Notes under the pieces: generated by a model
Databases searched by the model: none
The model's input: the letters and a program-made list of their open reading frames with translations, nothing else
What the model was told of the DNA's origin: nothing
Position numbers and translations under genes: made by a program
Part shown: positions 7,898 to 17,289 of the stretch, piece by piece
Layout of the letters: the number at the start of each line of letters is the position of its first letter
How positions within the stretch are numbered: position 1 is the stretch's first letter
Assembly (NCBI GenBank): GCA_900604495.1
Contig: UWOR01000002.1
Coordinates: 124,001-188,000, forward strand
DNA length: 64,000 nucleotides
Source: Desulfovibrio sp. Marseille-P6017
GTDB lineage: Bacteria; Bacillota_A; Clostridia; Peptostreptococcales; Peptostreptococcaceae
Direction: 5' to 3'

Positions 7898-9160
7898 ATG
7901 GAAAGTACAGTAGAAGCAATATCAGCAAATAATTTAATTTTAATATTTGCAATTATAGGTGTCACAGGTATAGTTTTAGGAAGAGTTAGTGAAATACTAA
8001 AAATTCCAGATGTAATACTATATCTAATCGCAGGAATTATAATCGGGCCATCAATGCTAAATATAATAAGTATACAATCTTTTCCAGTAGAAAATAATCT
8101 TATACTTACATTTGGATCAGCATTTATATTATTTGAAGGTGGTAAAGAAATAAATTTAAAAATATTAAATAAAGTAAAGCTTAGTGTAGGTATGTTAGCA
8201 ACAGTAGGAGTTGTGATATCAGCACTTATAGTAGGCGGTGTATCAAGTAAGGTATTTGGACTACCTATAATGACAGCACTACTTTTAGGATCAGTAATTG
8301 CATCAACTGACCCAGCAGCGCTTATACCAGTATTTAAGCAAGTTAGTATAAAAGATAAAATAAAGCAAACAGTAGTAAGTGAATCAGCGTTTAATGATGC
8401 TGTAGGAGCAATACTAGTATCTACATTACTAGGGGTTGTAACTAGTGGAGAGTTTTCAGCACTAGATAGTGTAAAAGAATTACTAATGTCTGCAGGAGTA
8501 GGAGTAGGAGTAGGTATATTAGTTGGATATGTATTAACAGTATTCGTTTCTGATAAGAAAATAGGAGTATTCCACTCATATGCACCTATCATGGCAATAC
8601 TTAAAGTTGCTTTAGCTTATGAAATAGCTATTGCACTTGGAGGTAGTGGATATATGGCTGTATTTATGGCAGGGCTTATATCAGGAAATAAAAAACTATT
8701 TGGACTTTGGATACCAGAATACGATTTTCAGTCTATACACCATTTTTCAGAGAGTGTAGGAACAATGTGTCGTATGTCTATATTCGTGGTTTTAGGAACA
8801 CAAGTAGACTTAAACTCACTTGTAAAATATTGGGCTCCAGCATTAGTAATAGTATTAGTTTTAATGTTTGTAGCAAGACCATTATCAGTTTTAATATGTA
8901 CAGCATTTGATAAAAATTCAAAATGGACTTTTAAAGAAAAATTATTTATGATGTGGGTTAGAGAAACAGGCGTTATACCTGCTGCATTATCAGGAATAAT
9001 TGTTTCTATGAAACTTCCAGGATATGAAATTATATCATCAGTAGTATTTATGACTATTTTAGTTACTCTTATAGTACAAGCAAGTACTACAAAGATGGTT
9101 GCAAAAAAACTTGGTGTTTTAGAAGATGAATCATTAGATGAATTACAAGAAGCTATATAA
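7898..9160 (+). CDS. Cation:proton antiporter (monovalent cation/H+, CPA family)
   Basis: 420 residues with about 12-13 membrane helices and a short acidic tail, usual for the family. The transport core shows T137-D138-P139 (ASTDPAALIPVF) and N166-D167 (SESAFNDAVG), the Asn-Asp pair typical of electroneutral CPA1/NhaP exchangers. The FEGGKEI segment near residue 80 is also characteristic. It exchanges Na+ or K+ for protons at the cell membrane. It has an AAAGGAG ribosome binding site, its own promoter at 7817-7845 and its own terminator at 9168, so it is monocistronic. Whether it prefers Na+ or K+ cannot be told. Confidence 0.88.
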   Translation: MESTVEAISANNLILIFAIIGVTGIVLGRVSEILKIPDVILYLIAGIIIGPSMLNIISIQSFPVENNLILTFGSAFILFEGGKEINLKILNKVKLSVGMLATVGVVISALIVGGVSSKVFGLPIMTALLLGSVIASTDPAALIPVFKQVSIKDKIKQTVVSESAFNDAVGAILVSTLLGVVTSGEFSALDSVKELLMSAGVGVGVGILVGYVLTVFVSDKKIGVFHSYAPIMAILKVALAYEIAIALGGSGYMAVFMAGLISGNKKLFGLWIPEYDFQSIHHFSESVGTMCRMSIFVVLGTQVDLNSLVKYWAPALVIVLVLMFVARPLSVLICTAFDKNSKWTFKEKLFMMWVRETGVIPAALSGIIVSMKLPGYEIISSVVFMTILVTLIVQASTTKMVAKKLGVLEDESLDELQEAI

Positions 9161-9167
9161 ATAATAT

Positions 9168-9206
9168 AAAAGGAGATAATTTTATTTTGAAATTATCTCC
9201 TTTTAT
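9168..9206 (+). terminator. Terminator after the antiporter
   Basis: AAAAGGAGATAATTT pairs with AAATTATCTCCTTTT around a 6-7 base loop. Confidence 0.85.
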
Positions 9207-9296
9207 ATTATTTATACAAGTAATTATATATAAATTGATTCTTATTATTATAATTTAGTATAATAAATAAGAGAATATAGCTGAAAGGAATTATTT

Positions 9297-9821
9297 ATGA
9301 TGAAGAAAAAATTTATAGATATGAAAAAAGAAGAATTTGAATCATTTTTTAATATACTAGAAAAATCATTTCCAGATAATGAAAGAAGAAAATATGTAGA
9401 TCAATTATCTCTTTTAGATAAAGAAAACTATAGACCCCTTATTTTTAAAGAGAGGGATGAAGTACTAGCAATAATGGCTACATGGGAGTTTGAAAAATTT
9501 GTATTTATAGAGCACTTAGCAGTTGATAATAAATTAAGAGGAAAAGGTGTAGGAACCTCTTTAATTGATAATTACTTAAAAGAATGCAACAAAGAAGTAT
9601 TTTTAGAGGTAGAACCCCCACAATGTGAAATATCTACGAAAAGAATTAAATTTTATGAAAAGTTAAATTTTTATTTAAATGATTTTTATTATTTACAACA
9701 ACCTTTAAATGAAGGAGATTTACCATTTGAATTAAAAATTATGAGCTATGATAAAAAGATAGATTCAAAAGACTTTGAAGAATATAAAAATATTATATAT
9801 AAAGAAGTATATGGAAAATAG
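9297..9821 (+). CDS. GNAT family N-acetyltransferase
   Basis: 174 residues (173 if the second ATG at 9300 is used; both fit the GAAAGG ribosome binding site). The acetyl-CoA binding motif A is clear: IEHLAVDNKLRGKGVGTSLID, the R-G-K-G-V-G loop near residue 82. Motif B follows as KFYEKLNFYLNDFYYLQQP. The acceptor is unknown. The C-terminal 35 residues, rich in Lys/Glu, are outside the core fold. It sits alone between terminators. Confidence 0.88.
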   Translation: MMKKKFIDMKKEEFESFFNILEKSFPDNERRKYVDQLSLLDKENYRPLIFKERDEVLAIMATWEFEKFVFIEHLAVDNKLRGKGVGTSLIDNYLKECNKEVFLEVEPPQCEISTKRIKFYEKLNFYLNDFYYLQQPLNEGDLPFELKIMSYDKKIDSKDFEEYKNIIYKEVYGK

Positions 9822-9911
9822 ATAATTTAAATATAATAAAATATAGAAAATCAACATAAATTTCTATATAAAATAATATACCTATACTAATGTATAATAG
9901 GAGGTATTTAT

Positions 9912-11234
9912 ATGGATTATAGAGATTTATACGATGGCATAGATGAACCTATTGAATTAGGGGATGGAACTTATATAACACCTATTAACTTTGATAATGG
10001 AGCAACAACGCCGCCCTTTAGAAGTGTAACAAAATTAATTTCAGATAATATAAAATATTATGGACCTATTGCTAGAGGCGTAGGATTTAAAGGTGAGTAT
10101 TGCACTACCATGTTTAATAAGGCTAGAGATACTATATTAGACTTCTTTGGCTTAGGTAGTTGCAATACTCATACTGTAGTATATACAAAATCTGATACAG
10201 AGTCATTAAATATACTAGCAAATATACTTATAAAAAATAAAGAAGATATGATTCTTACAACTAGAATGGAACATCATGCTAATGATCTACCCTTTAGAAA
10301 ATTAGGAAAAATGGTTTATGTAGATGTAGACTGTTTAGGAAGAATTAATATAGATGATATAGAAAAAGAGCTTATAAAAGCAAATGGAAAAATTAAAATT
10401 GTAACTATAACAGGTGCATCAAATGTAACAGGATATGTTACACCAATACATGATATTGCAAAATTAGCTCATAAATATAATGCAATTATAATAGTTGATG
10501 GAGCACAATTGGTAGCACATAAAGAGATTAATATGAACGGAAATTGTGCAGAAGAATCTATAGACTTCTTAACATTTTCAGCACATAAAGCTTATGCACC
10601 TTTTGGAAGTGGAGCTATTGTTGGAAGAAAAGAATATCTAAATCAATCAGATCCATTCTTATCTGGAGGTGGATGTGTTGCAGGTGTATTTGATGAGAGT
10701 ATTATTTGGACATCAATACCAGAAAAGTTTGAGGCAGGAACTCAAAACTTTTTTGGTGTAATATCAATGGCACAAGCATTAAATGATTTAAAAAATATTG
10801 GATTTGAAAATATAGGAGAACATGAGTCTAACCTAAAAAACTATATTATAAATAATATGAAAAGTATAAAAAATGTAGTTATGTATGGAGACACAAATAA
10901 TACTGATGATAGACTAGGTGTAATAACATTTAATGTTAATGAAAGAAATTACGAAGATTTAGCTATAAAAATGGCTACAGAAAAAGCAATATCACTAAGA
11001 GCAGGTAAATTCTGTGCACACCCATATGTATATAGACTGTTAGGAGCTAGTGATAGTGATGCATATAGAGATATAGTTTCAGGGGATTATTACTATGGTA
11101 TGGTAAGAGCGAGTCTTGGTCTTTATAATACAAAAAATGAAGCAGATAATTTTTTAAATCATTTAGAATTTATTGCAAATAGAAGAAATCCTAATCGTAG
11201 ATATAGAAGATCTAAAGGAATAATAAGATTTTAA
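9912..11234 (+). CDS. PLP-dependent aminotransferase class V, cysteine desulfurase-like
   Basis: 440 residues. Class V features in order: the N-terminal FDNGATTPPF segment, HHANDLPFR, the cofactor-binding VDGAQLVAHKEI (Asp-x-x-Gln) and the Schiff-base lysine in SAHKAYAPFGSGA. SufS/NifS-type cysteine desulfurases share this plan. There is a Cys-containing segment (LRAGKFCAHPYVYRLLG) where the SufS-type catalytic cysteine would lie, which supports desulfurase activity. No suf or isc partner is nearby, so it may be a stand-alone sulfur donor or a related lyase. The leader has ATACC and GGTAT arms that could mask the ribosome binding site. Confidence 0.8.
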   Translation: MDYRDLYDGIDEPIELGDGTYITPINFDNGATTPPFRSVTKLISDNIKYYGPIARGVGFKGEYCTTMFNKARDTILDFFGLGSCNTHTVVYTKSDTESLNILANILIKNKEDMILTTRMEHHANDLPFRKLGKMVYVDVDCLGRINIDDIEKELIKANGKIKIVTITGASNVTGYVTPIHDIAKLAHKYNAIIIVDGAQLVAHKEINMNGNCAEESIDFLTFSAHKAYAPFGSGAIVGRKEYLNQSDPFLSGGGCVAGVFDESIIWTSIPEKFEAGTQNFFGVISMAQALNDLKNIGFENIGEHESNLKNYIINNMKSIKNVVMYGDTNNTDDRLGVITFNVNERNYEDLAIKMATEKAISLRAGKFCAHPYVYRLLGASDSDAYRDIVSGDYYYGMVRASLGLYNTKNEADNFLNHLEFIANRRNPNRRYRRSKGIIRF

Positions 11235-11327
11235 AATTTAAAGAAAGTTTTATTTGACATAAGTATATGATGATAGATATAATCTATAATCAGAGAAAAA
11301 TTATAAATAATAATCTAGAGGTGAATT

Positions 11328-12689
11328 ATGACAAATGATATGACAAAAGGAAGTCCATTAAAGATTTTCATGTTATTTTCAATACCACTACTTATAGGTA
11401 ATATATTTCAACAATTATATAGTATGGTTGATACTATAATAGTTGGAAGGTTTGTAGGCGTTGATGCACTTGCGGCAGTAGGTTCTACAGGTTCTATGTT
11501 CTTTTTAGTAAATGGTATGATACTAGGACTGACTAGTGGTTTTTCGGTATTAGTATCACAAAAATTTGGAGCAAAAGATGAGGTTGGTCTTAAAAAAGCT
11601 GTAGCAAGTAATATAAAGTTAACAATAATCTCAACAATTATAATGACTACAGTTTCTTTAATAGTAAAAAATCCATTACTTTCTCTTATGAATACTCCAG
11701 ATAATATTTTTAATGATGCAAACACATATATAACTATAATATTTGCTGGTATATTTACTCAAACGGCTTATAATATGGCAGCAGGAATATTAAGAGCATT
11801 AGGGGATAGTAAAACTCCTCTATATTTCTTAATAGTATCTTCAATACTTAATATAGTTTTGGATTTAGTGTTTATTATAAACTTTAAAATGGGTGTAGCA
11901 GGAGCGGCTTATGCTACAAATATAGCTCAAGGTATATCTGCAATATTATGCTTAGTATATAGTTATAAAAAGTTTAAAGTTTTAAGACTTAAAAAAGAAG
12001 ACTTTAAGGTAGAAAAAAGCTATTATAGTACACATTTAAAAATTGCTATACCAATGGGATTACAATTTTCAGTGACAGCAGTTGGTATAATTATAGTTCA
12101 AAGTGCTGTAAATGTATTTGGTTCAAATATAATAGCAGCATATACAGCATCGTCTAAAGTACTTCAATTAGTTATGCAACCATTAGTATCATTTGGAGTT
12201 ACTATGGCTACTTATGCAGGTCAAAATTTAGGTGCGAAAAGATTTGATCGTATAAGAAATGGTGTTAGTATAATGAATAAAGTTTCTATTGTAACAAGTT
12301 TAATTGCAGGAGCTGTTTTAGTTTTCTTTGGAAAGTATTTCGTAATGCTATTTATGGAAAATCCAAGTGCGGAGATAGTTGGATATACTCAAGAAGTGCT
12401 TAATTATTCTGCAATTTTTATGATATTCTTAGGATTTATATTTGTCTATAGAAATGTACTACAAGGTATGGGAGAATCTTTTATACCAATGATGGCAGGA
12501 GTTTATGAATTAGTTGCTAGAAGTATAGTTGCATTTACTCTTCCTAAATTTATTGGATTTACAGGAATATGTTTATCAGATCCACTTGCTTGGATAGCCG
12601 CAGCTGTTCCTTTAATGTTTGCTTATTATAGCAAAACTAAAAAGATTATAGATGAAAATGAAAAGGAAAAGAATATTGCGACTGTATAG
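11328..12689 (+). CDS. MATE family multidrug efflux transporter
   Basis: 453 residues with 12 predicted membrane helices in two homologous halves, normal MATE size. Typical elements are MTKGSPLKIFMLFSIPLLIGNIF-type helix 1 (first 20 residues basic then hydrophobic), YSMVDTIIVGRFVG, RALGDSKTPLYF and TYAGQNLGAKRFDRI. It exports cationic or organic compounds in exchange for Na+ or H+. It is one of three MATE genes in the window. An AGAGGTG ribosome binding site precedes it and it ends in a strong terminator just before the PadR operon. Confidence 0.9.
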   Translation: MTNDMTKGSPLKIFMLFSIPLLIGNIFQQLYSMVDTIIVGRFVGVDALAAVGSTGSMFFLVNGMILGLTSGFSVLVSQKFGAKDEVGLKKAVASNIKLTIISTIIMTTVSLIVKNPLLSLMNTPDNIFNDANTYITIIFAGIFTQTAYNMAAGILRALGDSKTPLYFLIVSSILNIVLDLVFIINFKMGVAGAAYATNIAQGISAILCLVYSYKKFKVLRLKKEDFKVEKSYYSTHLKIAIPMGLQFSVTAVGIIIVQSAVNVFGSNIIAAYTASSKVLQLVMQPLVSFGVTMATYAGQNLGAKRFDRIRNGVSIMNKVSIVTSLIAGAVLVFFGKYFVMLFMENPSAEIVGYTQEVLNYSAIFMIFLGFIFVYRNVLQGMGESFIPMMAGVYELVARSIVAFTLPKFIGFTGICLSDPLAWIAAAVPLMFAYYSKTKKIIDENEKEKNIATV

Positions 12690-12702
12690 TATAATTTAAA
12701 TT

Positions 12703-12737
12703 AAAAAAGCTTAGAGTAAACACTCTAAGCTTTTTTT
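12703..12737 (+). terminator. Terminator after MATE gene
   Basis: AGCTTAGAG / CTCTAAGCT stem with a TTTTTTT tail. Confidence 0.9.
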
Positions 12738-12771
12738 ATAAAATAATGCATATTATATATTATAAAAAGTA

Positions 12772-12800
12772 TTGTGCAAAACACAGTACTGTGTTATCTT
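12772..12800 (+). promoter_or_regulatory. Promoter with operator of the padR operon
   Basis: TTGTGC (12772-12777), 17-base spacer, TATCTT (12795-12800). The spacer is filled by an exact 16-base palindrome AACACAGTACTGTGTT (12780-12795). A second partial copy, ACACAGTACTATG, lies at 12821-12833. This is a likely autoregulatory PadR operator. Confidence 0.7.
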
Positions 12801-12871
12801 AAAAGTAGGTATTATGTTTTACACAGTACTATGCATTTTATACAAGATAAAGAATAAGAAAGGAGTAGTTG

Positions 12872-13180
12872 ATGAATACTCAATTTAGAAAAGGTGTTCT
12901 TGAAATTTGTGTTCTTACATTAATATCAAAAAATGATATGTATGGATATGAAATAGTTCAAAATATCTCAAAAGTAATCGAAGTAAATGAAGGAACAATA
13001 TATCCTATACTTAGACGACTAACGAAAGAAGGATATTTCGAAAACTATATATTAGAATCAAGTGAAGGGCCAGCAAGAAAGTATTATAAAATAACAAAAG
13101 ATGGTATAGAAAATTTAAATAGGTTAAAAGAAGAATGGAATGAGTTTGTAGTGGCTGTAAACTCATTTATAAATGATTAA
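12872..13180 (+). CDS. PadR family transcriptional regulator
   Basis: 102 residues from ATG 12872; the TTG three bases earlier is less well placed against the AGGAG site. The winged helix is complete: LEICVLTLISKNDMYGYEIVQ, GTIYPILRRLTKEGYF and the wing with SSEGPARKYYKIT, all PadR hallmarks. The short C-terminal helix is the PadR-s2 dimerisation arm. It probably represses its own operon through the palindrome between the -35 and -10 boxes. The next two genes (DUF1700, DUF4097) are its usual partners; this set responds to envelope stress in relatives. Confidence 0.92.
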   Translation: MNTQFRKGVLEICVLTLISKNDMYGYEIVQNISKVIEVNEGTIYPILRRLTKEGYFENYILESSEGPARKYYKITKDGIENLNRLKEEWNEFVVAVNSFIND

Positions 13181-13192
13181 GGAGGGATAAAG

Positions 13193-13882
13193 TTGAAAAA
13201 AGAAGATTTTTTAGAAATATTAAAAGATTATCTTAAGAAGGGTTTTTCTGAAGATGAAGTAATGGATATATTAAGAGATTACGAAGAGTATTTTATAGAT
13301 GGAGCTATAGAAGGTAAAAGTGATATGGAGATAATATCAGGTTTAGGATCCCCAAAAGAAATAGCTAATGAATTATTATCTGAAAGTAATTCTAAAAATA
13401 CAAGTAAAATAAAGAGTAAAGCTGAAGGCATATTAATAGAAGTAAAAGGTAAATTGAAAAGATATTCAAATAAATTTAAAATAAATCTAAATGATAAAGA
13501 TCATGCTAAATCAAGAAAGAAAACAAGACTTTTACAAGTACTAATTACTATAATATTAATACCAATTGTAATAAGTATTTTCTTAGGAACAGCTAGCTTT
13601 GCATTAGGGCTTGTAAGCTCAGTAGTTTTAGCGGCAGTAGGAGCTCCTTTTGCAGTAAGTTTAATGTCTGTAATGCCTGAAGTTAAGTTAGTAGTTATAT
13701 TTGGAGTAATTGCTTATATAGGTTTTGAAATATTAATATGGCAATTATTTATTGAACTTATAAAATTAGAAAAAAAATATACAAAAAGATATATAAGATG
13801 GATTAATACAAATCAAAGATATATAAATGCAAGTATACAGAAAGAAGAAAATGATCAATATGGAGGTGATCTAGATGAATAA
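13193..13882 (+). CDS. HAAS/DUF1700 membrane protein
   Basis: 229 residues from TTG 13193 behind AAGGAGGG. Residues 1-65 form the HAAS (DUF1700) helical domain, with ILRDYEEYF and GSPKEIANELL. A basic linker precedes two or three membrane helices (about 105-185). The tail is cytoplasmic and charged. HAAS proteins accompany PadR regulators and are thought to act as signalling adaptors, possibly binding PadR at the membrane. It overlaps the next gene by 8 bases. Confidence 0.85.
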   Translation: MKKEDFLEILKDYLKKGFSEDEVMDILRDYEEYFIDGAIEGKSDMEIISGLGSPKEIANELLSESNSKNTSKIKSKAEGILIEVKGKLKRYSNKFKINLNDKDHAKSRKKTRLLQVLITIILIPIVISIFLGTASFALGLVSSVVLAAVGAPFAVSLMSVMPEVKLVVIFGVIAYIGFEILIWQLFIELIKLEKKYTKRYIRWINTNQRYINASIQKEENDQYGGDLDE

Positions 13883-14909
13883 AAAACATATAGCTACAAC
13901 TATTGGAGTAGTATTTCTTACAACGGGTGTTATAGGTGGAATCATATCAGGAATAAATGCTATGCCATCACTTATGAGTAAATACGATGAGGTACAAAGC
14001 AAATTTAATGAAAATGAAGTTTTATACGATGGAGAATTAAATATATCTAAGTTAAGTGTAGAATTACCAGTTAGCCATATTGAGATAAGACATCATAATA
14101 AAAACAATGTTTTAGTTGAAAGAACTGGAAATAAAGATATAAGCAATATTACTATTAATAATGAAAATAATGAATTAATAATAAGTGAAGAAAGTAAAAG
14201 AGTCAAGAAAGATGCTAAAAATGTAGATGATATTGTTCAGCAAATAATAGATGAGATATATACGTATGATATGTCTACTATAGTAATTTATTTACCTAAA
14301 GAAACTGATATAGATGTAAAAACTATTAATGGATATTTAAATGTTGAAAAAGATGTAGTATCAGATACTTTAAATTTTGAAACTAATAATGGTAATATAT
14401 CATTAGATCCAAGTTTAAGTTTTAAGAATTTAAATATCAAGTCTAACCTTGATGTATATTTATCTACTTCGGAAATGTACGGTATAAAAAATATCAAAGT
14501 AGAATCATATAGTGTAAATATACATGATGGAAGCACTGTTTATGAGGATTCTATAATACCTAATAAAGTAGAAATATATACACTAAATAGTGATTATTAT
14601 AATAATATAAGTATTGATACAAATTTACCAATAGCTAAAAACCTTACAATAAACTCAAACTCTAATGTGCGTCTAGATTTACCTATATTAAAGTATAAGT
14701 TTAATTTTAATATAAATACTTTAAGTGGTATATCATATGAGAATTCAGATTATGATAAGTATGTAGGGACTCCTTTAGAAAAGTATTTTAATGAAGATAA
14801 TGAAGATACTACAAAACGAGAATTTATTGGTGTCATGAATGAATCTCTTTTAGAAAAATCTGATGAATATGTTATTAATATAGAGAGTGACTCTGTAACT
14901 TTTGAATAG
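13875..14909 (+). CDS. DUF4097 family beta-strand repeat protein, membrane anchored
   Basis: 344 residues. One N-terminal membrane helix (about 5-25) is followed by an extracytoplasmic region made of repeated short strands with Asn/Ile/Asp turns (SKLSVELPVSHIEIRHH, NGYLNVEKDVVSDTL, NGNISLDPS), typical of the DUF4097 adhesin-like beta-helix. The start overlaps the DUF1700 gene. Likely a cell-surface or envelope-stress protein; the molecular role is not known for the family. A strong terminator follows. Confidence 0.83.
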   Translation: MNKKHIATTIGVVFLTTGVIGGIISGINAMPSLMSKYDEVQSKFNENEVLYDGELNISKLSVELPVSHIEIRHHNKNNVLVERTGNKDISNITINNENNELIISEESKRVKKDAKNVDDIVQQIIDEIYTYDMSTIVIYLPKETDIDVKTINGYLNVEKDVVSDTLNFETNNGNISLDPSLSFKNLNIKSNLDVYLSTSEMYGIKNIKVESYSVNIHDGSTVYEDSIIPNKVEIYTLNSDYYNNISIDTNLPIAKNLTINSNSNVRLDLPILKYKFNFNINTLSGISYENSDYDKYVGTPLEKYFNEDNEDTTKREFIGVMNESLLEKSDEYVINIESDSVTFE

Positions 14910-14932
14910 TAAAATCTAAAGATAAAATTTAT

Positions 14933-14974
14933 AAAAAAGGAGTGTAGATAAATATTTTCTACACTCCTTTTTAT
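14933..14974 (+). terminator. Terminator of the padR operon
   Basis: AAAGGAGTGTAGA / TCTACACTCCTTT stem with trailing T. Confidence 0.88.
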
Positions 14975-15018
14975 TTGTAAAATAGTATAATAAATAAAAC
15001 AGAAAGGAATAAAATTTT

Positions 15019-15915
15019 ATGGAATTAATACAAAGTAAATCAATAGTATCGTCTACGTATAAAGAAAATCCACATTGGTTTGGTATAAACTATAATATGA
15101 ATATATACAAAGGTTGTTGTCATGGTTGTATATACTGTGATTCTAGAAGTAGTTGCTATCAAATTATTGAATTTGATAGAGTTAGAATAAAAGAAAATTC
15201 AATAGAAATAATAAAGAAAAATCTTAAATCAAAAAAAACAAAAGGTGTTGTAGGTACAGGGGCTATGAGTGATCCGTATAATCCATTTGAAAAAAAATAT
15301 ATGTTAACAAGAGAAGCTTTGAAATTAATTGATGAAAATCGATTTGGAATAGCTATTGCAACAAAAAGTAACTTAGTTACTAGAGATATAGATATATTAA
15401 AAAAGATACAAAGTCATTCACCTACTATTGTAAAAATAACAATAACAACATATGATGATGAGCTATGCAAAAAGATAGAGAGAAATGTATGTCCAACTTC
15501 TGATAGATTTAAAGCTATAAAAGAGCTATCTGATAATGGAATATATGTTGGTGTATTATTAATGCCAATTATGCCTTTTATTAATGATAATGAAGAAAAT
15601 ATAAAAAATATTATAAAATCAGCATATAAATGCGGAGCAAAATTTATATTTTCTTATGGATTAGGAGTTACATTAAGAGATAACCAAAGGGAGTATTATT
15701 TTGAACAATTAAGAAAAATATTTCCGAATCAAGAATTAGATAAAAGGTATACAGATTCTTATGGTAAGTCTTATGAGAATCCTGCAAGGAACTATGAATA
15801 TTTATTCAATGTATTTAAGAGAGAGTGTGAAAAGTATAATCTATTATATGATATGAAAGATATTATAAATGATTATAAAAGAAAGTATGAAAAACAGCAA
15901 CTTAGTTGGTTTTAA
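15019..15915 (+). CDS. Radical SAM protein of the SPL family
   Basis: 298 residues. The iron-sulfur ligand motif is CCHGCIYC, giving Cys33-x3-Cys37-x2-Cys40. It is preceded by NYNMNIYKG, the pattern seen in spore-photoproduct-lyase-like radical SAM proteins. GTGAMSDPYNPFEKKY and ITTYDDELCKKIERN match the barrel. True SplB is longer and has a conserved catalytic Cys near residue 140; the Cys150 region here is not clearly equivalent. I therefore call it an SPL-family radical SAM enzyme of unknown substrate. Its GAAAGG ribosome binding site is close. Confidence 0.83.
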   Translation: MELIQSKSIVSSTYKENPHWFGINYNMNIYKGCCHGCIYCDSRSSCYQIIEFDRVRIKENSIEIIKKNLKSKKTKGVVGTGAMSDPYNPFEKKYMLTREALKLIDENRFGIAIATKSNLVTRDIDILKKIQSHSPTIVKITITTYDDELCKKIERNVCPTSDRFKAIKELSDNGIYVGVLLMPIMPFINDNEENIKNIIKSAYKCGAKFIFSYGLGVTLRDNQREYYFEQLRKIFPNQELDKRYTDSYGKSYENPARNYEYLFNVFKRECEKYNLLYDMKDIINDYKRKYEKQQLSWF

Positions 15916-15931
15916 GTACAATTAATATATG

Positions 15932-15956
15932 TTGTATACTTATATAAAGTATACAA
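15932..15956. promoter_or_regulatory. 25-base perfect inverted repeat
   Basis: TTGTATACTT, ATATA, AAGTATACAA: exact 10-base arms with no following T run, so more like an operator than a terminator. It lies 119 bases before the fucO-like gene. Confidence 0.5.
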
Positions 15957-16074
15957 AGTGAAAATTATTATATTTATATTCTATAAAAGTTATACAAAAC
16001 TAAAAATAAACATACTATAATAATTATAAGAACTAAAACAAAAATTTAACAATAACTTAAGGGGAGATATTATT

Positions 16075-17241
16075 ATGGTGAATAGAATAGTACTAAATGA
16101 AACATCATATCATGGATCAGGGGCAATAAAAGAAATAGTAACAGAAGTAAAAAGAAGAAATTTTAAAAAAGCATTTGTATGCTCAGACCCAGATTTAATA
16201 AAATTTGAGGTAACTACAAAGGTAACTAATTTATTAGATGAAGAAAATCTTGAATATGAATTATATTCTAATATAAAGCCAAATCCAACAATAGAAAATG
16301 TTCAAAGTGGTGTAAAGGCATTTAAAGATTCTAATGCAGATTACATAATAGCTATAGGTGGAGGTTCATCTATAGATACAGCAAAGGCTATTGGTATAAT
16401 AATAAATAATCCAGAATTTGAAGATGTTAGAAGTTTAGAAGGTTTATCACAAACTAAAAATAAATCTGTACCTATAATAGCTGTACCAACAACAGCAGGA
16501 ACTGCTGCAGAAGTTACTATAAACTATGTAATTACAGATGTTGAAAAAAATAGAAAGTTTGTATGCGTAGATACTAATGATATACCTGTTGTAGCAATAG
16601 TAGATCCAGATATGATGTCAAGCATGCCAAAAGGTTTAACTGCTGCTACTGGAATGGATGCATTAACTCATGCAATAGAAGGGTTTACAACAAAGGCTGC
16701 TTGGGCTATGAGCGATATGTTCCATATAAAAGCTATAGAATTAATATCACAAAATTTAAGAGGTGCAGTTAAGAATACTACAGAAGGTAGAGAAGGTATG
16801 GCACTTGGACAATATATAGCAGGAATGGGATTCTCTAATGTAGGACTTGGAATAGTTCACTCAATGGCACATCCTCTAGGTGCATTATATGATACTCCTC
16901 ATGGTATAGCTAATGCAATAATATTACCAACAGTTATGGAATATAATGCAGATGTAACAGGAGATAAGTATAAGTATATAGCAAAAGCTATGGGTGTTGA
17001 AAATGTTGAGACTATGAGTGTAGAAGAATATAGAAAAGCTGCAATAGATGCAGTTAAGAAACTTTCTAGTGATATAGGAATACCATCTAACTTAAATGAT
17101 ATAGTTAAGGTTGAAGATATAGATTTCTTAGCAGAATCAGCATATAATGATGCTTGTAAACCAGGAAACCCAAAAGAAGCTAGTAAAGAAGATATTGTTA
17201 ATTTATATAAATCTTTAGTTTCAGTTGAAACTTTAGCATAA
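16075..17241 (+). CDS. fucO: Lactaldehyde reductase / 1,2-propanediol oxidoreductase (iron alcohol dehydrogenase)
   Basis: 388 residues, the standard FucO length. It has the NAD-binding GGGSSIDTAKA (residues 96-105), and the Fe ligands line up as Asp195 (GMDALTHA), His199, His262 (VHSMAHPLG) and His276 (DTPHG). The N-terminus (VNRIVLNETSYHGSGAI) resembles E. coli FucO. It reduces L-lactaldehyde, made by fuculose-phosphate aldolase, to 1,2-propanediol, regenerating NAD+. It is transcribed separately from the other fucose genes, with the AraC regulator between. A GGGGAG ribosome binding site is present. Confidence 0.88.
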   Translation: MVNRIVLNETSYHGSGAIKEIVTEVKRRNFKKAFVCSDPDLIKFEVTTKVTNLLDEENLEYELYSNIKPNPTIENVQSGVKAFKDSNADYIIAIGGGSSIDTAKAIGIIINNPEFEDVRSLEGLSQTKNKSVPIIAVPTTAGTAAEVTINYVITDVEKNRKFVCVDTNDIPVVAIVDPDMMSSMPKGLTAATGMDALTHAIEGFTTKAAWAMSDMFHIKAIELISQNLRGAVKNTTEGREGMALGQYIAGMGFSNVGLGIVHSMAHPLGALYDTPHGIANAIILPTVMEYNADVTGDKYKYIAKAMGVENVETMSVEEYRKAAIDAVKKLSSDIGIPSNLNDIVKVEDIDFLAESAYNDACKPGNPKEASKEDIVNLYKSLVSVETLA

Positions 17242-17245
17242 AAAT

Positions 17246-17289
17246 AAAAAATAGCTCCAGTCATTAACTAATGACTGGAGCTATTTTTT
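17246..17289. terminator. Bidirectional terminator between fucO and araC-type gene
   Basis: A long stem with arms AATAGCTCCAGTCATTA and its complement, flanked by A-rich and T-rich tails usable in both directions. Confidence 0.88.

Noticed and set aside
7804..8592. 262-aa minus-strand open frame
   Set aside because: It mirrors the antiporter gene; its Thr/Pro/Ser/Ile-rich composition is that of a shadow frame, not a protein.
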